Notes under the pieces: generated by a model
Database searches by the model: none
Told to the model about the DNA's origin: nothing
What the model saw: only the letters and a program-made list of their open reading frames with translations
Position numbers and translations under genes: made by a program
NCBI GenBank assembly: GCA_004431415.1
Contig: QPMI01000266.1
Span: 1-64,000, forward strand
Source: Cyanophora paradoxa
Lineage: Eukaryota; Glaucocystophyceae; Cyanophorales; Cyanophoraceae
Direction: 5' to 3'
Length of the DNA stretch: 64,000 nucleotides
In this document: positions 32,410 to 42,814 of the stretch, in pieces
Position numbering within the stretch: position 1 is the stretch's first letter
How the letters are laid out: every line of letters starts with the position of its first letter

Positions 32410-32805
32410 AATATTGTTAACCAAAATATTTGCAGATCATCCAAGCACATGGCAATTGTATTTTCAAGACTCAGCGACCCCTATTACGGAGGGTATTGTC
32501 AACTTACATAATGATTTAATGTTTTTTTTAATTGTTATCGCTATTTTTGTTATTTGAATGCTGATTAGAACTTTAATGTTATATATTAAATCAAATAATC
32601 CTATCGCTAATTATGTGGTGTCTGAAAAAGACTTAGAACTTGGGCAGCTAGGTTAGGATTATTTGAGGTAGACAACCGCGTTTTACTGTCAGTAATGTAA
32701 TATATTTGTGCAATTGTACCTGTTGCTGATTTTATATATAGTTGGGCAATACTATCATTGTATACAAGAAAATTTTCGAATAATTCAATTTATGTTTTTT
32801 AAATA
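32410..32805 (+). pseudogene. cox2 fragment (segment A)
   Basis: Starts TTGTTAACCAAAATATTTGC, matching cox2 codons 2 onward, and continues through [19 protein letters not shown] and [24 protein letters not shown] stands where cox2 has Trp in VIWMLT. An internal deletion then joins to the [11 protein letters not shown] region, followed by a decayed rest full of stops. Copy B is at 39060-39424. Confidence 0.85.
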
Positions 32806-32833
32806 ATAATAAATATATATAATTAAAAAAAAA

Positions 32834-34435
32834 ATGAATAAACTAAATATATTACATACAAATTTTTTTAATAATTCAGAATTAAGATTAATTAATTATT
32901 TAATATTTTCTCTATATAAATTGTATTTAATTAACAAGCAAATACCCCTATTTTTAGTAATATTTAGCTTGCTGAGCCGTTGTTTAAATACTTTAGTAGG
33001 TTTGGTGGACTCTTTTTTAAAAAAGATGATGGATTTGATAACATATTTGATTATTATTTTTTTAATTGTTTATATACTTACCAATTATTTACATATTCAT
33101 GATTGTATTGATTTTATTTTTATGAATATGATAATTAGGCTACAATTTATAATATCGGGAAATTCTATAAAAAATTATAAATTAACAAAGTCGTCTATAA
33201 AATTTTTGGATAAATCAAAATCAGTAATCATAAGTCATAATCAAAAAGTTTCAACACATAAATTTAAATTGTCAAAACGTTTTTTTCATTCAACCCCTTT
33301 AATATTATTCCCACCACGTCTTACAACTAGTTCTAGTTCAAAAATGTCTAGTCTAGTTTCAAAACAACCTGTAGTCATTCATTTTCGAAATGGTGATAAA
33401 AATCCAATAGAACTACAAAAAAAACAACTAAAGGTTATATTATCATTAAAAAATCCGGGAAATTTAGTAATAGAAAAGGGTGGGGTAGTTTCTTTTCAGC
33501 ATATTGAAGAAAATATCTCAATTAAAACTTTATTTAAAAGTAATCAATGTCTTTTTAATAAATTAAATATACAAGATGATACACAACTTATTAAATTTCT
33601 ACAAACCTTTTTGTCTCACTTAGAACATATTGACCCACAAGACTATAATAAAATGGTGTTATTAGGGGTTTCAAGTATGTATGATTCTAATTTTTACGAT
33701 CTTTTGCTTAAAGATCGAAAAAATTTACTCTTACCATTCCGTATTTTAAAAAAACATGCGAATTCAAATCTAGATCCACTATCTTTCAAAAAATTTCTTA
33801 AATTAGTTCATGACGCAGAGCGTGCTAATCCTCTTGCAAAGAAACTTATGGTCTTTTCGAAGGAGGAATGGTTAAAATTAAAATTTTTAAATTCAGAAAA
33901 AATACTGTGTTCAAATTTTCAAGATACTATATTATTATCTCAAATATATAACCAAGCTCAACCCATTTTAAAGAAATATAATATTCAAAATTTTGATCAA
34001 TTTAAAGATATTTTAAGCTCAGTTTTTTCGACTTGTACAGAAAAAAATATTGGATTAGAAGATTTTATAAAATATGGTAAATCAATATTTATATTAAATA
34101 AGTCTATAGGATTATCTATAGAAGCAATAGTGCAAGATTCAACAGGAATAGATACATTGACAAATACGGTATATTCACATAAGCTTACATGTCCAACTTT
34201 TAAGCCAGAAATAATGTTTCAATATACAAATATGATAAATCCAACAAAGCCAAAAAATTCCACAAATGAAAAACAACAAGCTATGTCAGATAAAAAACAA
34301 ACTATGGATCAAAAAGATACTGATTTCTTAACCAAAACTCTAGATTATATAAAAAAATCAAAAACGATACTTGCAGAAGTTCCACCTTCTATTAAAGCCG
34401 CTGTTTCTTATTATATAATGAAAAAGTTTTGGTAA
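32834..34435 (+). CDS. orf533, chimeric ORF with cob-derived leader
   Basis: 533 residues. The first ~35 residues (LHTNFFNNSELRLINYLIFS) copy the cob N-terminus ([20 protein letters not shown]). Two hydrophobic stretches follow (about 40-60 and 65-95). The remaining ~430 residues are soluble and rich in Lys, Asn, Ser and Phe, with the repeat-family block ILKKYNIQNFDQFKDIL and ENIGLEDFIKYGKSI shared with orf427. A cob 3' fragment follows the stop. No LAGLIDADG, GIY-YIG, HNH or reverse-transcriptase motif is visible. Near-identical to orf475 at 40940. Function unknown; membrane location inferred from the helices. Confidence 0.75.
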   Translation: MNKLNILHTNFFNNSELRLINYLIFSLYKLYLINKQIPLFLVIFSLLSRCLNTLVGLVDSFLKKMMDLITYLIIIFLIVYILTNYLHIHDCIDFIFMNMIIRLQFIISGNSIKNYKLTKSSIKFLDKSKSVIISHNQKVSTHKFKLSKRFFHSTPLILFPPRLTTSSSSKMSSLVSKQPVVIHFRNGDKNPIELQKKQLKVILSLKNPGNLVIEKGGVVSFQHIEENISIKTLFKSNQCLFNKLNIQDDTQLIKFLQTFLSHLEHIDPQDYNKMVLLGVSSMYDSNFYDLLLKDRKNLLLPFRILKKHANSNLDPLSFKKFLKLVHDAERANPLAKKLMVFSKEEWLKLKFLNSEKILCSNFQDTILLSQIYNQAQPILKKYNIQNFDQFKDILSSVFSTCTEKNIGLEDFIKYGKSIFILNKSIGLSIEAIVQDSTGIDTLTNTVYSHKLTCPTFKPEIMFQYTNMINPTKPKNSTNEKQQAMSDKKQTMDQKDTDFLTKTLDYIKKSKTILAEVPPSIKAAVSYYIMKKFW

Positions 34436-34460
34436 ATTACTAACATAATATATAAATAAT

Positions 34461-34690
34461 TTTATGCTATATTAAGATCGATTCCAGATAAATTAGATGG
34501 TGTAATTGCCCTGTTCTCCGTAACTATTGTATTACTTTTACTTCCATATTTATATCCCGGAAATTGCATAATTCAATCTTTAGACAATTTTATAGAAAAG
34601 TTTTTTGGATTTTTTTTAATTTATTTACCTAATTAATGGGATAATCGAAAATTACCTATTCAAGAATTGTTGTGCAATAAATGATTATAG
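34461..34690 (+). pseudogene. cob 3' fragment (segment A)
   Basis: Reads [19 protein letters not shown] to LPYLYPGN, then after a deletion FFGFFLIYLP and, one base out of frame, NGIIENYLF, paralleling the end of cob (codons about 280-400). Together with the cob-like leader of orf533 this frames the ORF with the two ends of cob. Confidence 0.88.
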
Positions 34691-34731
34691 TTAATCAAAA
34701 AAATATATTAAATAAATAGTACTGGCAACTA

Positions 34732-34930
34732 ATGCTTTATCTTTTAACTATATTATTAATATTGTTTTTAATAAATTCAATTTAAAAAAAAGCATACCAA
34801 AAAAAATTAATAAAATTCTCTAAAAACATAATTCTTATTAGTAACATATTGCGGTTTATTTATTTATTTGTTATGCATTACATCACAAAAAAACTCATTT
34901 TTTTTTTATTAATAAAGATTAAAATATTTT
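34732..34930 (+). pseudogene. orf319 5' fragment (segment A)
   Basis: MLYLLTILLILFLINSI, a stop, then KKAYQKKLIKFSKNIILIS and ILRFIYLF. It parallels the start of orf319 (MLHILILLLIVLFLLDF, YKKKLLKFSKNTLIIG). In the intact locus orf319 also lies downstream of cob, so order is preserved. Confidence 0.7.
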
Positions 34931-34954
34931 GTAAGTTTAAAAAATTTATTTTTA

Positions 34955-35550
34955 ATGAAAATTAAATTACAAATGGAATTACAAAAATTTTCCCTAAAAC
35001 ATTTTTCTCAATTAATTACAAAAATTATCCCAAGATTAATAAAAGATGTCTTTATTATAAATAATGAGCTTATTTTAATTGTAGAAAATAATAATTTAAA
35101 TAGTACTCTTTTTTTTTGAAATATCACACATATACCCAATACAAAGTACTTTGTGATATAACCGCAGTAGATTTTCTAGATCGTATCGAACGTTTTGAAG
35201 TAGTTTATCAATTTCTAAGTGTTTCTTATGCATCAAGATTAAGAATTAAAGTAAATTTAAAAGAAACTGAACTAATAAACTCAATATCAATGTTGTATCC
35301 TTGTGCTAATTGGTATGAACGTGAAATTTGGGATTTATTTGGTATTTTTTTTATGAATCATCCAGACTTAAGAAGAATTTTAACAGATTATGGTTTTGAG
35401 GGGCATCCCTTAAAAAAAGATTTTCCTCTTAGTGGATATTTAGAGGTGCGTTATGATGATATCGTAAAACAAGTAATTTGTGAGCCTGTTGATATAACTC
35501 AAGAGTTTAGAAATTTCAATTTTTCCAGTCCTTGGGAAATAACACAATAA
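34955..35550 (+). CDS. nad9: NADH dehydrogenase subunit 9, copy A (one frameshift)
   Basis: Copy A of nad9. The T-run near 35108 has nine Ts where copy B has ten, which puts a TGA in frame after about 53 codons. The rest (35116-35550) is open and conserved ([17 protein letters not shown]). Apart from that base it is almost identical to the intact copy B (one residue, M for T). Loss of function or a sequencing error are both possible. Confidence 0.88.
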
Positions 35551-35594
35551 AATTTTTTTATTATTAATTAAATAATTTAACAAATAAACTAAAT

Positions 35595-36431
35595 ATGCAT
35601 CGTCATACTTATCATTTGGTAAATCCAAGCCCATGGCCAATAACAACCGCATTTTCTGCGTTTATTATGCTTATAGGAGGAGTACTATATATGCATTGTT
35701 TTGCTAAGGGTGATTTTTTTTTAATATTAGGTTTAGTTTCATTATGTATAAGCATGGGTTTATGGTGGCGAGATGTTGTCCGTGAATCAACTTTTGAAGG
35801 GCACCATACTAAAGCAGTAAAAACCGGTCTACGTTATGGTATGCTGTTATTCATACTGTCCGAAGTTATGTTTTTTTTTTCTTTTTTCTGGGCATTCTTC
35901 CATTCTAGTTTAAGCCCTATTATAGAAATCGGATCAGTATGGCCACCAGAAAATATTAAAAACCTAGTATTTGATTCTACTCGTATTCCATTGTTGAATA
36001 CTCTAATCTTATTGTTGTCTGGTGCTACATTAACCTGGTCACATCATGCAATTCTATCCTCAAATAGAGGTAACGCTATATTTTCTTTATTCTTAACTTT
36101 ACTACTTGCTTGTTTATTCACATCAATACAGGTATATGAATACATGAGCGCACAATTTTCAATATCTGACAGTATTTATGGTTCTACTTTCTATTTAGCA
36201 ACAGGATTTCATGGTTTTCATGTAATTATTGGGAGTTTATTCCTGATGGTTTGTTTTTATCGTTTAGTAAGAAACCATTTTACTAAAAGAAGCCATATAG
36301 GTTTTGAAACAGCAGCTTGGTATTGGCATTTCGTTGATGTTGTATGGTTATTTTTATATATTAGTATATATTGCTGGGGTGGTATTCCAAGTCCAGAATT
36401 AGAGATTAGTAATTTTATTTGTGTGAAATAA
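35595..36431 (+). CDS. cox3: Cytochrome c oxidase subunit 3, copy A (intact)
   Basis: 278 residues, full length. Conserved parts: the [17 protein letters not shown] start, [50 protein letters not shown] and the [14 protein letters not shown] end. Seven helices. This is the only copy in the window with an unbroken frame, and it keeps the conserved His of FFHSSL. Confidence 0.98.
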   Translation: MHRHTYHLVNPSPWPITTAFSAFIMLIGGVLYMHCFAKGDFFLILGLVSLCISMGLWWRDVVRESTFEGHHTKAVKTGLRYGMLLFILSEVMFFFSFFWAFFHSSLSPIIEIGSVWPPENIKNLVFDSTRIPLLNTLILLLSGATLTWSHHAILSSNRGNAIFSLFLTLLLACLFTSIQVYEYMSAQFSISDSIYGSTFYLATGFHGFHVIIGSLFLMVCFYRLVRNHFTKRSHIGFETAAWYWHFVDVVWLFLYISIYCWGGIPSPELEISNFICVK

Positions 36432-36472
36432 TAAATATTTCCAATTTATTAATATTTTATTTCTAAATAATA

Positions 36473-36546
36473 ACATTCCTAGCTCAAACGGATAGAGCAT
36501 TAGCCTTCTAAGCTACTAGTTAAAGGTTCAAGTCCTTTGGAATGTG
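36473..36546 (+). tRNA. trnR(ucu): tRNA-Arg(UCU), copy A
   Basis: Perfect acceptor ACATTCC/GGAATGT, anticodon loop CTTCTAA. Copy B at 44551-44624 has one change in the T-stem. Confidence 0.93.
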
Positions 36547-36840
36547 AATTTGGTCAATTACTATTTTTTCTATACTAAACTTTCAATTGATTTGTATTTA
36601 AACCATTATGTACATTAACCGTTAATATTATCAAAATATGTAAATTATATAATAAATTATAAAAATGACTATATTACCACAAAAAAAAATATTGTTAAAT
36701 TCATAATTTTTGTATTTTATAGGTAATAAAGTTTTTAATGTTATTAATTAAATTTAATAGAAAACAAGTGTTTTTACATACTGTGGTAACAACAATTTTC
36801 ATTTTATTAAAATTTAAATTTAATAACATAAAATTATACT
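36547..36840. other. Spacer between trnR and trnfM, copy A
   Basis: About 290 bases, very AT-rich and duplicated almost exactly at 44625-44919. Only short frames; I see no gene, tRNA or strong hairpin. Confidence 0.6.
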
Positions 36841-36912
36841 CGCAAGATAGAGTAGTGGACCACTCATTGGGCTCATAATCCAACCACGGTTGTTCGATTC
36901 AACCTCTTGCAC
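36841..36912 (+). tRNA. trnfM(cau): Initiator tRNA-Met(CAU), copy A
   Basis: Anticodon loop CTCATAA. Acceptor CGCAAGA/TCTTGCA keeps the unpaired C1-A72 that marks bacterial-type initiator tRNA. Copy B is at 44920-44991. Confidence 0.9.
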
Positions 36913-37007
36913 TAGTATAAAAACATATTATTTTATACCTAAAAAGATAAATTTATGTAAATTATACATATTTTTTACTACACCATAAGAATGTAATTTA
37001 AAAAATA

Positions 37008-37481
37008 AATTAGGAAATGAGTTTGATCCTGGCTCTGAATGAACGCTGGTAGTATGCTTAACACATGCAAGTTGAATGCGTAAAAACGCATGGCGTACGG
37101 GTGTGAGTAACATACAAGAATGTGCCTTTCAGTTTGCGATAAACTTTTATCAAGTGAATAGCAAATAAATTTTAAAGAAATGAAAGACAATTATGTCGTT
37201 GAAAGAAAAGCTTGTATAAGATTATATAGTTGGTGGGGTAATGGCTAACCAAGTCTATAATCTTTAGTTGGTCTTTGCGGATGATCAGCCACGCCGGGAC
37301 TGAAAAAGGCCCAGACTTCAAATTGAAGGCAGCAGTGAGGAATATTGGACAATGAGCGAAAGCTTGACCCAGCAATACTACGTGAGTGATATAAGCGATG
37401 TCTTGGGAAAGTTTAATTGATTGTAAAACTCTTTAATTGGTGAGCATAATGAGAGTAGCCAATCAAAAAGCCCTGGCCAAT

Positions 37482-37514
<33 letters not shown>

Positions 37515-37998
37515 GCAAGTGTTATTCATCATGATTGGGCGTAAAGAGTATGTAGGCAGTTTATTAATTTTAGTTGAAATTTTTTCTATAAGGAAAAAAA
37601 AACTATTATGGTTTTTGAACTTGAGTTTTTATATGGGATATTAGTATTTTTCAAGGAGCGATAAAATGCGTTGATATGAAAAGGAATACCAAACGGTGAA
37701 GACATTTATCTGGGTAAAAACTGACGCTAAGGTGCGAAAACGTGGGGAGCAAATAGGATTAGAGACCCTGGTAGTTCACGCTGTAAACGATGAGTATTCA
37801 TTTTTGGTTAATTAATAATCAGAGGTTTATCTAACGCGTTAAATACTTCGCTTGAAAAGTACGTTTGCAAGAATGAAATTCAAAGGAATTGACGGGAGCT
37901 TACACAAGCCGTGGCGCATGTAGTTTAATTCAACAATACACGAAAAACCTTACCAGTTCTTGAATAAAAATAATATAATTTTAATTAATTATTTTTAA
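37008..37998 (+). pseudogene. Truncated rns copy (5' two thirds)
   Basis: Nearly identical to 45086-46074 of the complete SSU gene, from GAGTTTGATCCTGGCTC to just before the region of ACAGGTGCTGCATGG, then it stops. It carries changes at positions conserved in nearly all SSU rRNAs: GTAGTTCACGC for GTAGTCCACGC, GTGGCGCATGTAGTTTAATTCAA for GGTGGAGCATGTGGTTTAATTCGA, and AGAGTATG for AGGGCATG. It therefore looks like a decaying pseudogene, not a working rRNA piece. Confidence 0.9.
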
Positions 37999-37999
37999 A

Positions 38000-39034
38000 A
38001 TGTTTAATTATATAATAATTCTGTTTACTTTAATTATAATTTTTAATTTAATTGTAATAATTAAATTAAATTTATCGAACAAATATTCAAAAATAATTTT
38101 TTTTAAATTACAAAAAAATATTATAATATCAGGTTTTATTTTGAGGTTTATTTGTATAAATATAATTTATAATCCTCTATTTGAATTTTTACGTAAACAT
38201 TTTGTAATAAATTATAACATTTATTATCAAAATTGGTTAGAATTTATTCTTTTTAATTCAAAGAATAGTATAAATCAATTTAATAATGATAATGGCGACT
38301 TTTTTTATAAAGTAGTTTTACAATCTATTGAGTATGATGAATTGAATGTGACTTGCTTATTTTTTATTCATTCATCTTTTTATGAATTTTTTATCATGAT
38401 TAATATATTAGGGTTTTTAATTAAATTTATTAAAGATGACTTATACAAAATCTATCTTTTTATATATTTATATATTAAGCAATACTCTATAAAATTTAGT
38501 AATTATCTGTTTTATAATTACTTAAGAAATTTTAATTTTATTTTTCTTCGATTATATAAATATTTAAAAAATACTGTAGATTCTACTTCTGCTAATTATA
38601 AAATCAGCAATACTTTATCTAAAATATTGATTAATAATGATTCCGAGAAGTTATCTCTTCTAAACTCTTTAAATATAAATGAACACCAATTGATAAAAGT
38701 TGTACTTTTTTATTTTTGTTGTTTTTATTTTTTGTTTTTTTATTTACAAATATATATCTTTGAAACATTATATGTATCATTTTTGTTATTACCACATTAT
38801 ATTTCGATGTTGCTCTATTTAATACGCTTTATGGAAAAAAACTTATTTTTACATTTTAATAGTAGAGAAAAAAATAGTTTCGGCAATCGTCGTTTTTTTA
38901 TTTCTTATCCACAACTATATATATTAATTCACGAATTATCTATGCTAATAATTGTTAATATTCTTTTTTTATTATTATTAATTTTTATTTGTTATTATAT
39001 TTATATGTTTTTTATTAATATTTTAAATTATTAA
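38000..39034 (+). CDS. orf344, multi-span membrane protein, orf319 family
   Basis: 344 residues with at least five hydrophobic segments and a central soluble stretch (about 185-230). The ATG lies exactly at the breakpoint where segment A leaves rns. It resembles orf319 (57642-56683) in layout and in places: FFKLQKNIIISGFILRF against LLKFSKNTLIIG, and the late VLFYFCCFYFLFFYLQIYIFE...FLLLPHYISMLLYLI against LFYGIIFYFFTYTFIFYS...ILLIPCSFECILATI. Function unknown. Confidence 0.65.
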   Translation: MFNYIIILFTLIIIFNLIVIIKLNLSNKYSKIIFFKLQKNIIISGFILRFICINIIYNPLFEFLRKHFVINYNIYYQNWLEFILFNSKNSINQFNNDNGDFFYKVVLQSIEYDELNVTCLFFIHSSFYEFFIMINILGFLIKFIKDDLYKIYLFIYLYIKQYSIKFSNYLFYNYLRNFNFIFLRLYKYLKNTVDSTSANYKISNTLSKILINNDSEKLSLLNSLNINEHQLIKVVLFYFCCFYFLFFYLQIYIFETLYVSFLLLPHYISMLLYLIRFMEKNLFLHFNSREKNSFGNRRFFISYPQLYILIHELSMLIIVNILFLLLLIFICYYIYMFFINILNY

Positions 39035-39059
39035 TTATATAATTACAATTTTATATAAC

Positions 39060-39424
39060 TAACCACGTACGTTTAAATTGTATTTTTAAGACTCAGCGAC
39101 TCCCTATTATGGTAGGTATTGTCAATTTACATAATGATTTAATGTTTTTTTTAATTGTTATCGCTATTTTTGTTATTTGGATGCTGATTAGAACTTTAAT
39201 GTTATATATTAAATCAAATAATCCTATCGCTAATTATGTGGTGCCTGAAAAAGACTTAGAACTTGGGCAGCTAGGTTAGGATTATTTGAGGTAGACAACC
39301 GCGTTTTACTGTCAGTAATGTAATATATTTGTGCAATTGTACCTGTTGCTGATTTTATATATAGTTGGGCAATACTATTATTGTATACAAGAAAATTTTC
39401 GAATAATTCAATTTATGTTTTTTA
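39060..39424 (+). pseudogene. cox2 fragment (segment B)
   Basis: Copy of the cox2 fragment at 32410-32805, beginning at the LYF codons. Here the VIWML position still has TGG, whereas copy A has TGA. The same internal deletion is present, so the deletion predates the A/B duplication. Confidence 0.85.
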
Positions 39425-39456
39425 AATAATAATAAATATATATAATTAAAAAAAAA

Positions 39457-40740
39457 ATGAATAAACTAAATATATTACATACAAATTTTTTTAATAATTT
39501 AGAATTAAGATTAATTAATTATTTAATATTTTCTCTATATAAACTGTATTTAATTAACAAGCAAATACCCCTATTTTTGGTAATATTTAGCTTGCTGAGC
39601 CGTTGTTTAAATATTTTAGTAGGTTTGGTGTACTCTTTTTTAAAAAAGATGATGGATTTGATAACATATTTGATTATTATTTTTTTAATTGTTTATATTA
39701 CAATTTATTTGTTGGAAATTTTTAATAGTTATATTAACATTAATTCAACGGTTACATTTACTATTGTATATTTAAACAAAATCCAAAGTTATAAAAAAGC
39801 AAAACAAATAAAAAAAAAATCAATAAATACAATGAAATTTAAAATTCGCCAAGTTAATCATTTTTTTTTTACGAAAAAATTACTTAGTACGCAAAATGGT
39901 TCAATATTATCGCCGTTTAGTATATGTTATTCGTTGCAGGACCTAAAAATTAGAAAATTTTATTATAATAATGAGACTTTTTTTAAAAATATAGATATTA
40001 AAAACTGTGTTCAGTTTTTGCAATGTATAGACAAATATTTTGAGGCTTTACTAGTTTCTGGTTTGTCCCCATGTGTAATAAATGAATATGGGAAGAAAGG
40101 CGCAGAGACCCGTTTTCCTGGAATTTTTTATTATCGATATTTAAAACATATAAAATCAGAATATAATGATATAACACTATTTTTTGATATAATAAGAAAA
40201 TTTCCAGATACAGATCCTACTCAACTATTTTTTTTACAAGATAATTTCGACTGGTGTAACTCAATAATATCTATGTCTCAATTTAAAAAAAAAAAAACTT
40301 TAGAAGAAGAGATTTCTAAGGAAAACAACTTTTATTATACAAAATATTTTTATAATAACGATAGAGATAAAGTTTCATTTTTAGATATGTATAATTTCTA
40401 TAGGCCGCGCTTGGTAAATCACGGCATTCATAATTTTGGTGAGTTTCAAATTATTTTATATAATATTTTTGATTTATGTTTAAAAAATAATATAGAAATT
40501 GATGATTTTCTTTATTATTGTAAATATTTACCTTTAGCTAATATTACCTTAAAGGAGTGTGATGATATAATTTCGGATAAAAAAGGATTAATTACAATTA
40601 TGATTTTATTTTCAGGTGATTTAAAATTAATATTAAACGGTTTTAGTAATGAATTTAAAAATAAATTATTGTTAGATTTTAGTAAAGAAAACAGCAGGAT
40701 TTTACCAAAATTTGATTTAAAAAAAGATAAAAATGAATAA
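39457..40740 (+). CDS. orf427, chimeric ORF with cob-derived leader
   Basis: 427 residues. The first ~80 residues are almost identical to orf533 (cob-like leader plus hydrophobic region); the rest is diverged but homologous. Examples: FLDMYNFYRPRLVNHGIHNF against LSQIYNQAQPILKKYNIQNF; NNIEIDDFLYYCKYLP against KNIGLEDFIKYGKSIF. It is present only in segment B, in tandem before orf475, and overlaps by 8 bases a 70-codon extension of orf475. Unknown function. Confidence 0.7.
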   Translation: MNKLNILHTNFFNNLELRLINYLIFSLYKLYLINKQIPLFLVIFSLLSRCLNILVGLVYSFLKKMMDLITYLIIIFLIVYITIYLLEIFNSYININSTVTFTIVYLNKIQSYKKAKQIKKKSINTMKFKIRQVNHFFFTKKLLSTQNGSILSPFSICYSLQDLKIRKFYYNNETFFKNIDIKNCVQFLQCIDKYFEALLVSGLSPCVINEYGKKGAETRFPGIFYYRYLKHIKSEYNDITLFFDIIRKFPDTDPTQLFFLQDNFDWCNSIISMSQFKKKKTLEEEISKENNFYYTKYFYNNDRDKVSFLDMYNFYRPRLVNHGIHNFGEFQIILYNIFDLCLKNNIEIDDFLYYCKYLPLANITLKECDDIISDKKGLITIMILFSGDLKLILNGFSNEFKNKLLLDFSKENSRILPKFDLKKDKNE

Positions 40741-40939
40741 TTTTTATAATACGTTAACGATAATTTTACAACACTTTCTTGTTATTTCAATAATATGGCC
40801 TGCGGCGTTAATTATAATGTTAAAAGTTCAACGCTTATCTAAGAAGTTGTATTTTCCGGTTAATTTGTTATTTATAAAATTTAAAAAAATATTAATTATG
40901 AAAATAAATGATAATAAATATATATATAATAAAAAAAAA

Positions 40940-42523
40940 ATGAATAAACTAAATATATTACATACAAATTTTTTTAATAATTCAGAATTAAGATTAATTA
41001 ATTATTTAATATTTTCTCTATATAAACTGTATTTAATTAACAAGCAAATACCCCTATTTTTGGTAATATTTAGCTTGCTGAGCCGTTGTTTAAATATTTT
41101 AGTAGGTTTGGTGGACTCTTTTTTAAAAAAGATGATGGATTTGATAACATATTTGATTATTATTTTTTTAATTGTTTATATACTTACCAATTATTTACAT
41201 ATTCATGATTGTATTGATTTTATTTTTATGAATATGATAATTAGGCTACAATTTATAATATCGGGAAATTCTATAAAAAATTATAAATTAACAAAGTCGT
41301 CTATAAAATTTTTGGATAAATCAAAATCAGTAATCATAAGTCATAATCAAAAAGTTTCAACACATAAATTTAAATTGTCAAAACATTTTTTTCATTCAAC
41401 CCCTTTAATATTATTCCCACCACGTCTTACAACTAGTTCTAGTTCAAAAATCTCTAGTCTAGTTTCAAAACAACCTGTAGCCATTCATTTTCGAAATGGT
41501 GATAAAAATCTAATAGAACTACAAAAAAAACAACTAAAGGTTATATTATCATTAAAAAATCCGGGAAATTTAGTAATAGAAAAGGGTGGGTTAGTTTCTT
41601 TTCAGCATATTGAAGAAAATATCTCAATTAAAACTTTATTTAAAAGTAATCAATGTCTTTTTAATAAATTAAATATACAAGATGATACACAACTTATTAA
41701 ATTTCTACAAACCTTTTTGTCTCACTTAGAACATATTGACCCACAAGACTATAAGAAAATGGTGTTATTAGGGGTTTCAAGTATGTATGATTCTAATTTT
41801 TACGATCTTTTGCTTAAAGATCGAAAAAATTTACTCTTAACATTCCTTATTTTAAAAAAACATGCGAATTCAAATCTAGATCCACTTCTTAAATTACTTA
41901 AGGACGCAGAGCGTGCTAATCCTCTTGCAAAGAAACTTATGGTCTTTGCGAAGGAGGGATGGTTAAAATTAAAATTTTTAAATTCAGAAAAAACACTGTG
42001 TTCAAATTTTCAAGATACTATATTATTATCTCAAATATATAACCAAGCTCAACCCATTTTAAAGAAATATAATATTCAAAATTTTGATCAATTTAAAGAT
42101 ATTTTAAGATCAGTTTTTTCGATTTGTACAAAAAACAATATTGGATTAGACGATTTTATAAAATATGGTAAATCAATATTTATATTAAATAAGTCTATAG
42201 GATTATCTATAGAAGCAATAGTGCAAGATTCAACAGGATTAGATACATTGACAAATACGGTATATTCACATAAGCTTATATGTCCAACTTTTAAGCCAGA
42301 AATAATGTTTCAATATATAAATATGATAAATTCAACAAAGCCAAAAAATTCCACAAATGAAAAATAAGCTATGTGGGATAAAAAACAAACTATGGCTCAA
42401 AAAGATACTGATTTCTTAACCAAAACTCTAGATTATATAAAAAAATCAAAAATGATACTTGCAGAAGTTCCACCTCCTATTAAAGCCGCTGCTTCTTATT
42501 ATATAATGAAAAAGTTTTGGTAA
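40940..42523 (+). CDS. orf475, chimeric ORF, copy B of orf533
   Basis: I chose the Met at 40940 because it matches the orf533 start. An upstream in-frame ATG at 40733 would add about 69 residues absent from orf533. The protein is about 95% or more identical to orf533 by eye, with scattered substitutions and a five-residue deletion near residue 310. A TAA at 42365 stands where orf533 has CAA (one neighbouring CAA is also lost); beyond it the same frame stays open to the orf533 end at 42523. It is followed by the same cob 3' fragment. Confidence 0.7.
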
Positions 42524-42544
42524 ATTACTAACATAATATATAAA

Positions 42545-42775
42545 TAATTTTATGCTATATTAAGATCGATTCCAGATAAATTAGATGGTGTAATTGCCCT
42601 GTTCTCCGTAACTATTGTATTACTTTTACTTCCATATTTATATCCCGGAAATTGCATAATTCAATCTTTAGACAATTTTATAGAAAAGTTTTTTGGATTT
42701 TTTTTAATTTATTTACCTAATTAATGGGATAATCGAAAATTACCTATTCAAGAATTGTTGTGCAATAAATGATTA
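42545..42775 (+). pseudogene. cob 3' fragment (segment B)
   Basis: Same sequence as 34461-34690. Confidence 0.88.
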
Positions 42776-42814
42776 TAGTTAATCAAAAAAATATATTAAA
42801 TAAATAGTACTGGC

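Larger units (their letters stand above)
32453..37998 (+). repeat. Segment A of the internal duplication
   Basis: Contains cox2 fragment, orf533, cob and orf319 fragments, nad9, cox3, trnR, trnfM and the 5' part of rns. Matches segment B with scattered substitutions and small indels (roughly 1-2% by eye), so it is a real duplication and not an assembly overlap. The right edge is sharp at the orf344 start codon. Confidence 0.88.

Noticed and set aside
32834-34435. orf533 as an in-frame intron maturase fused to a cob exon
   Set aside because: The flanking cob pieces are about 240 codons apart in the protein, so removal of the ORF would not restore cob, and no maturase or endonuclease motif is visible.
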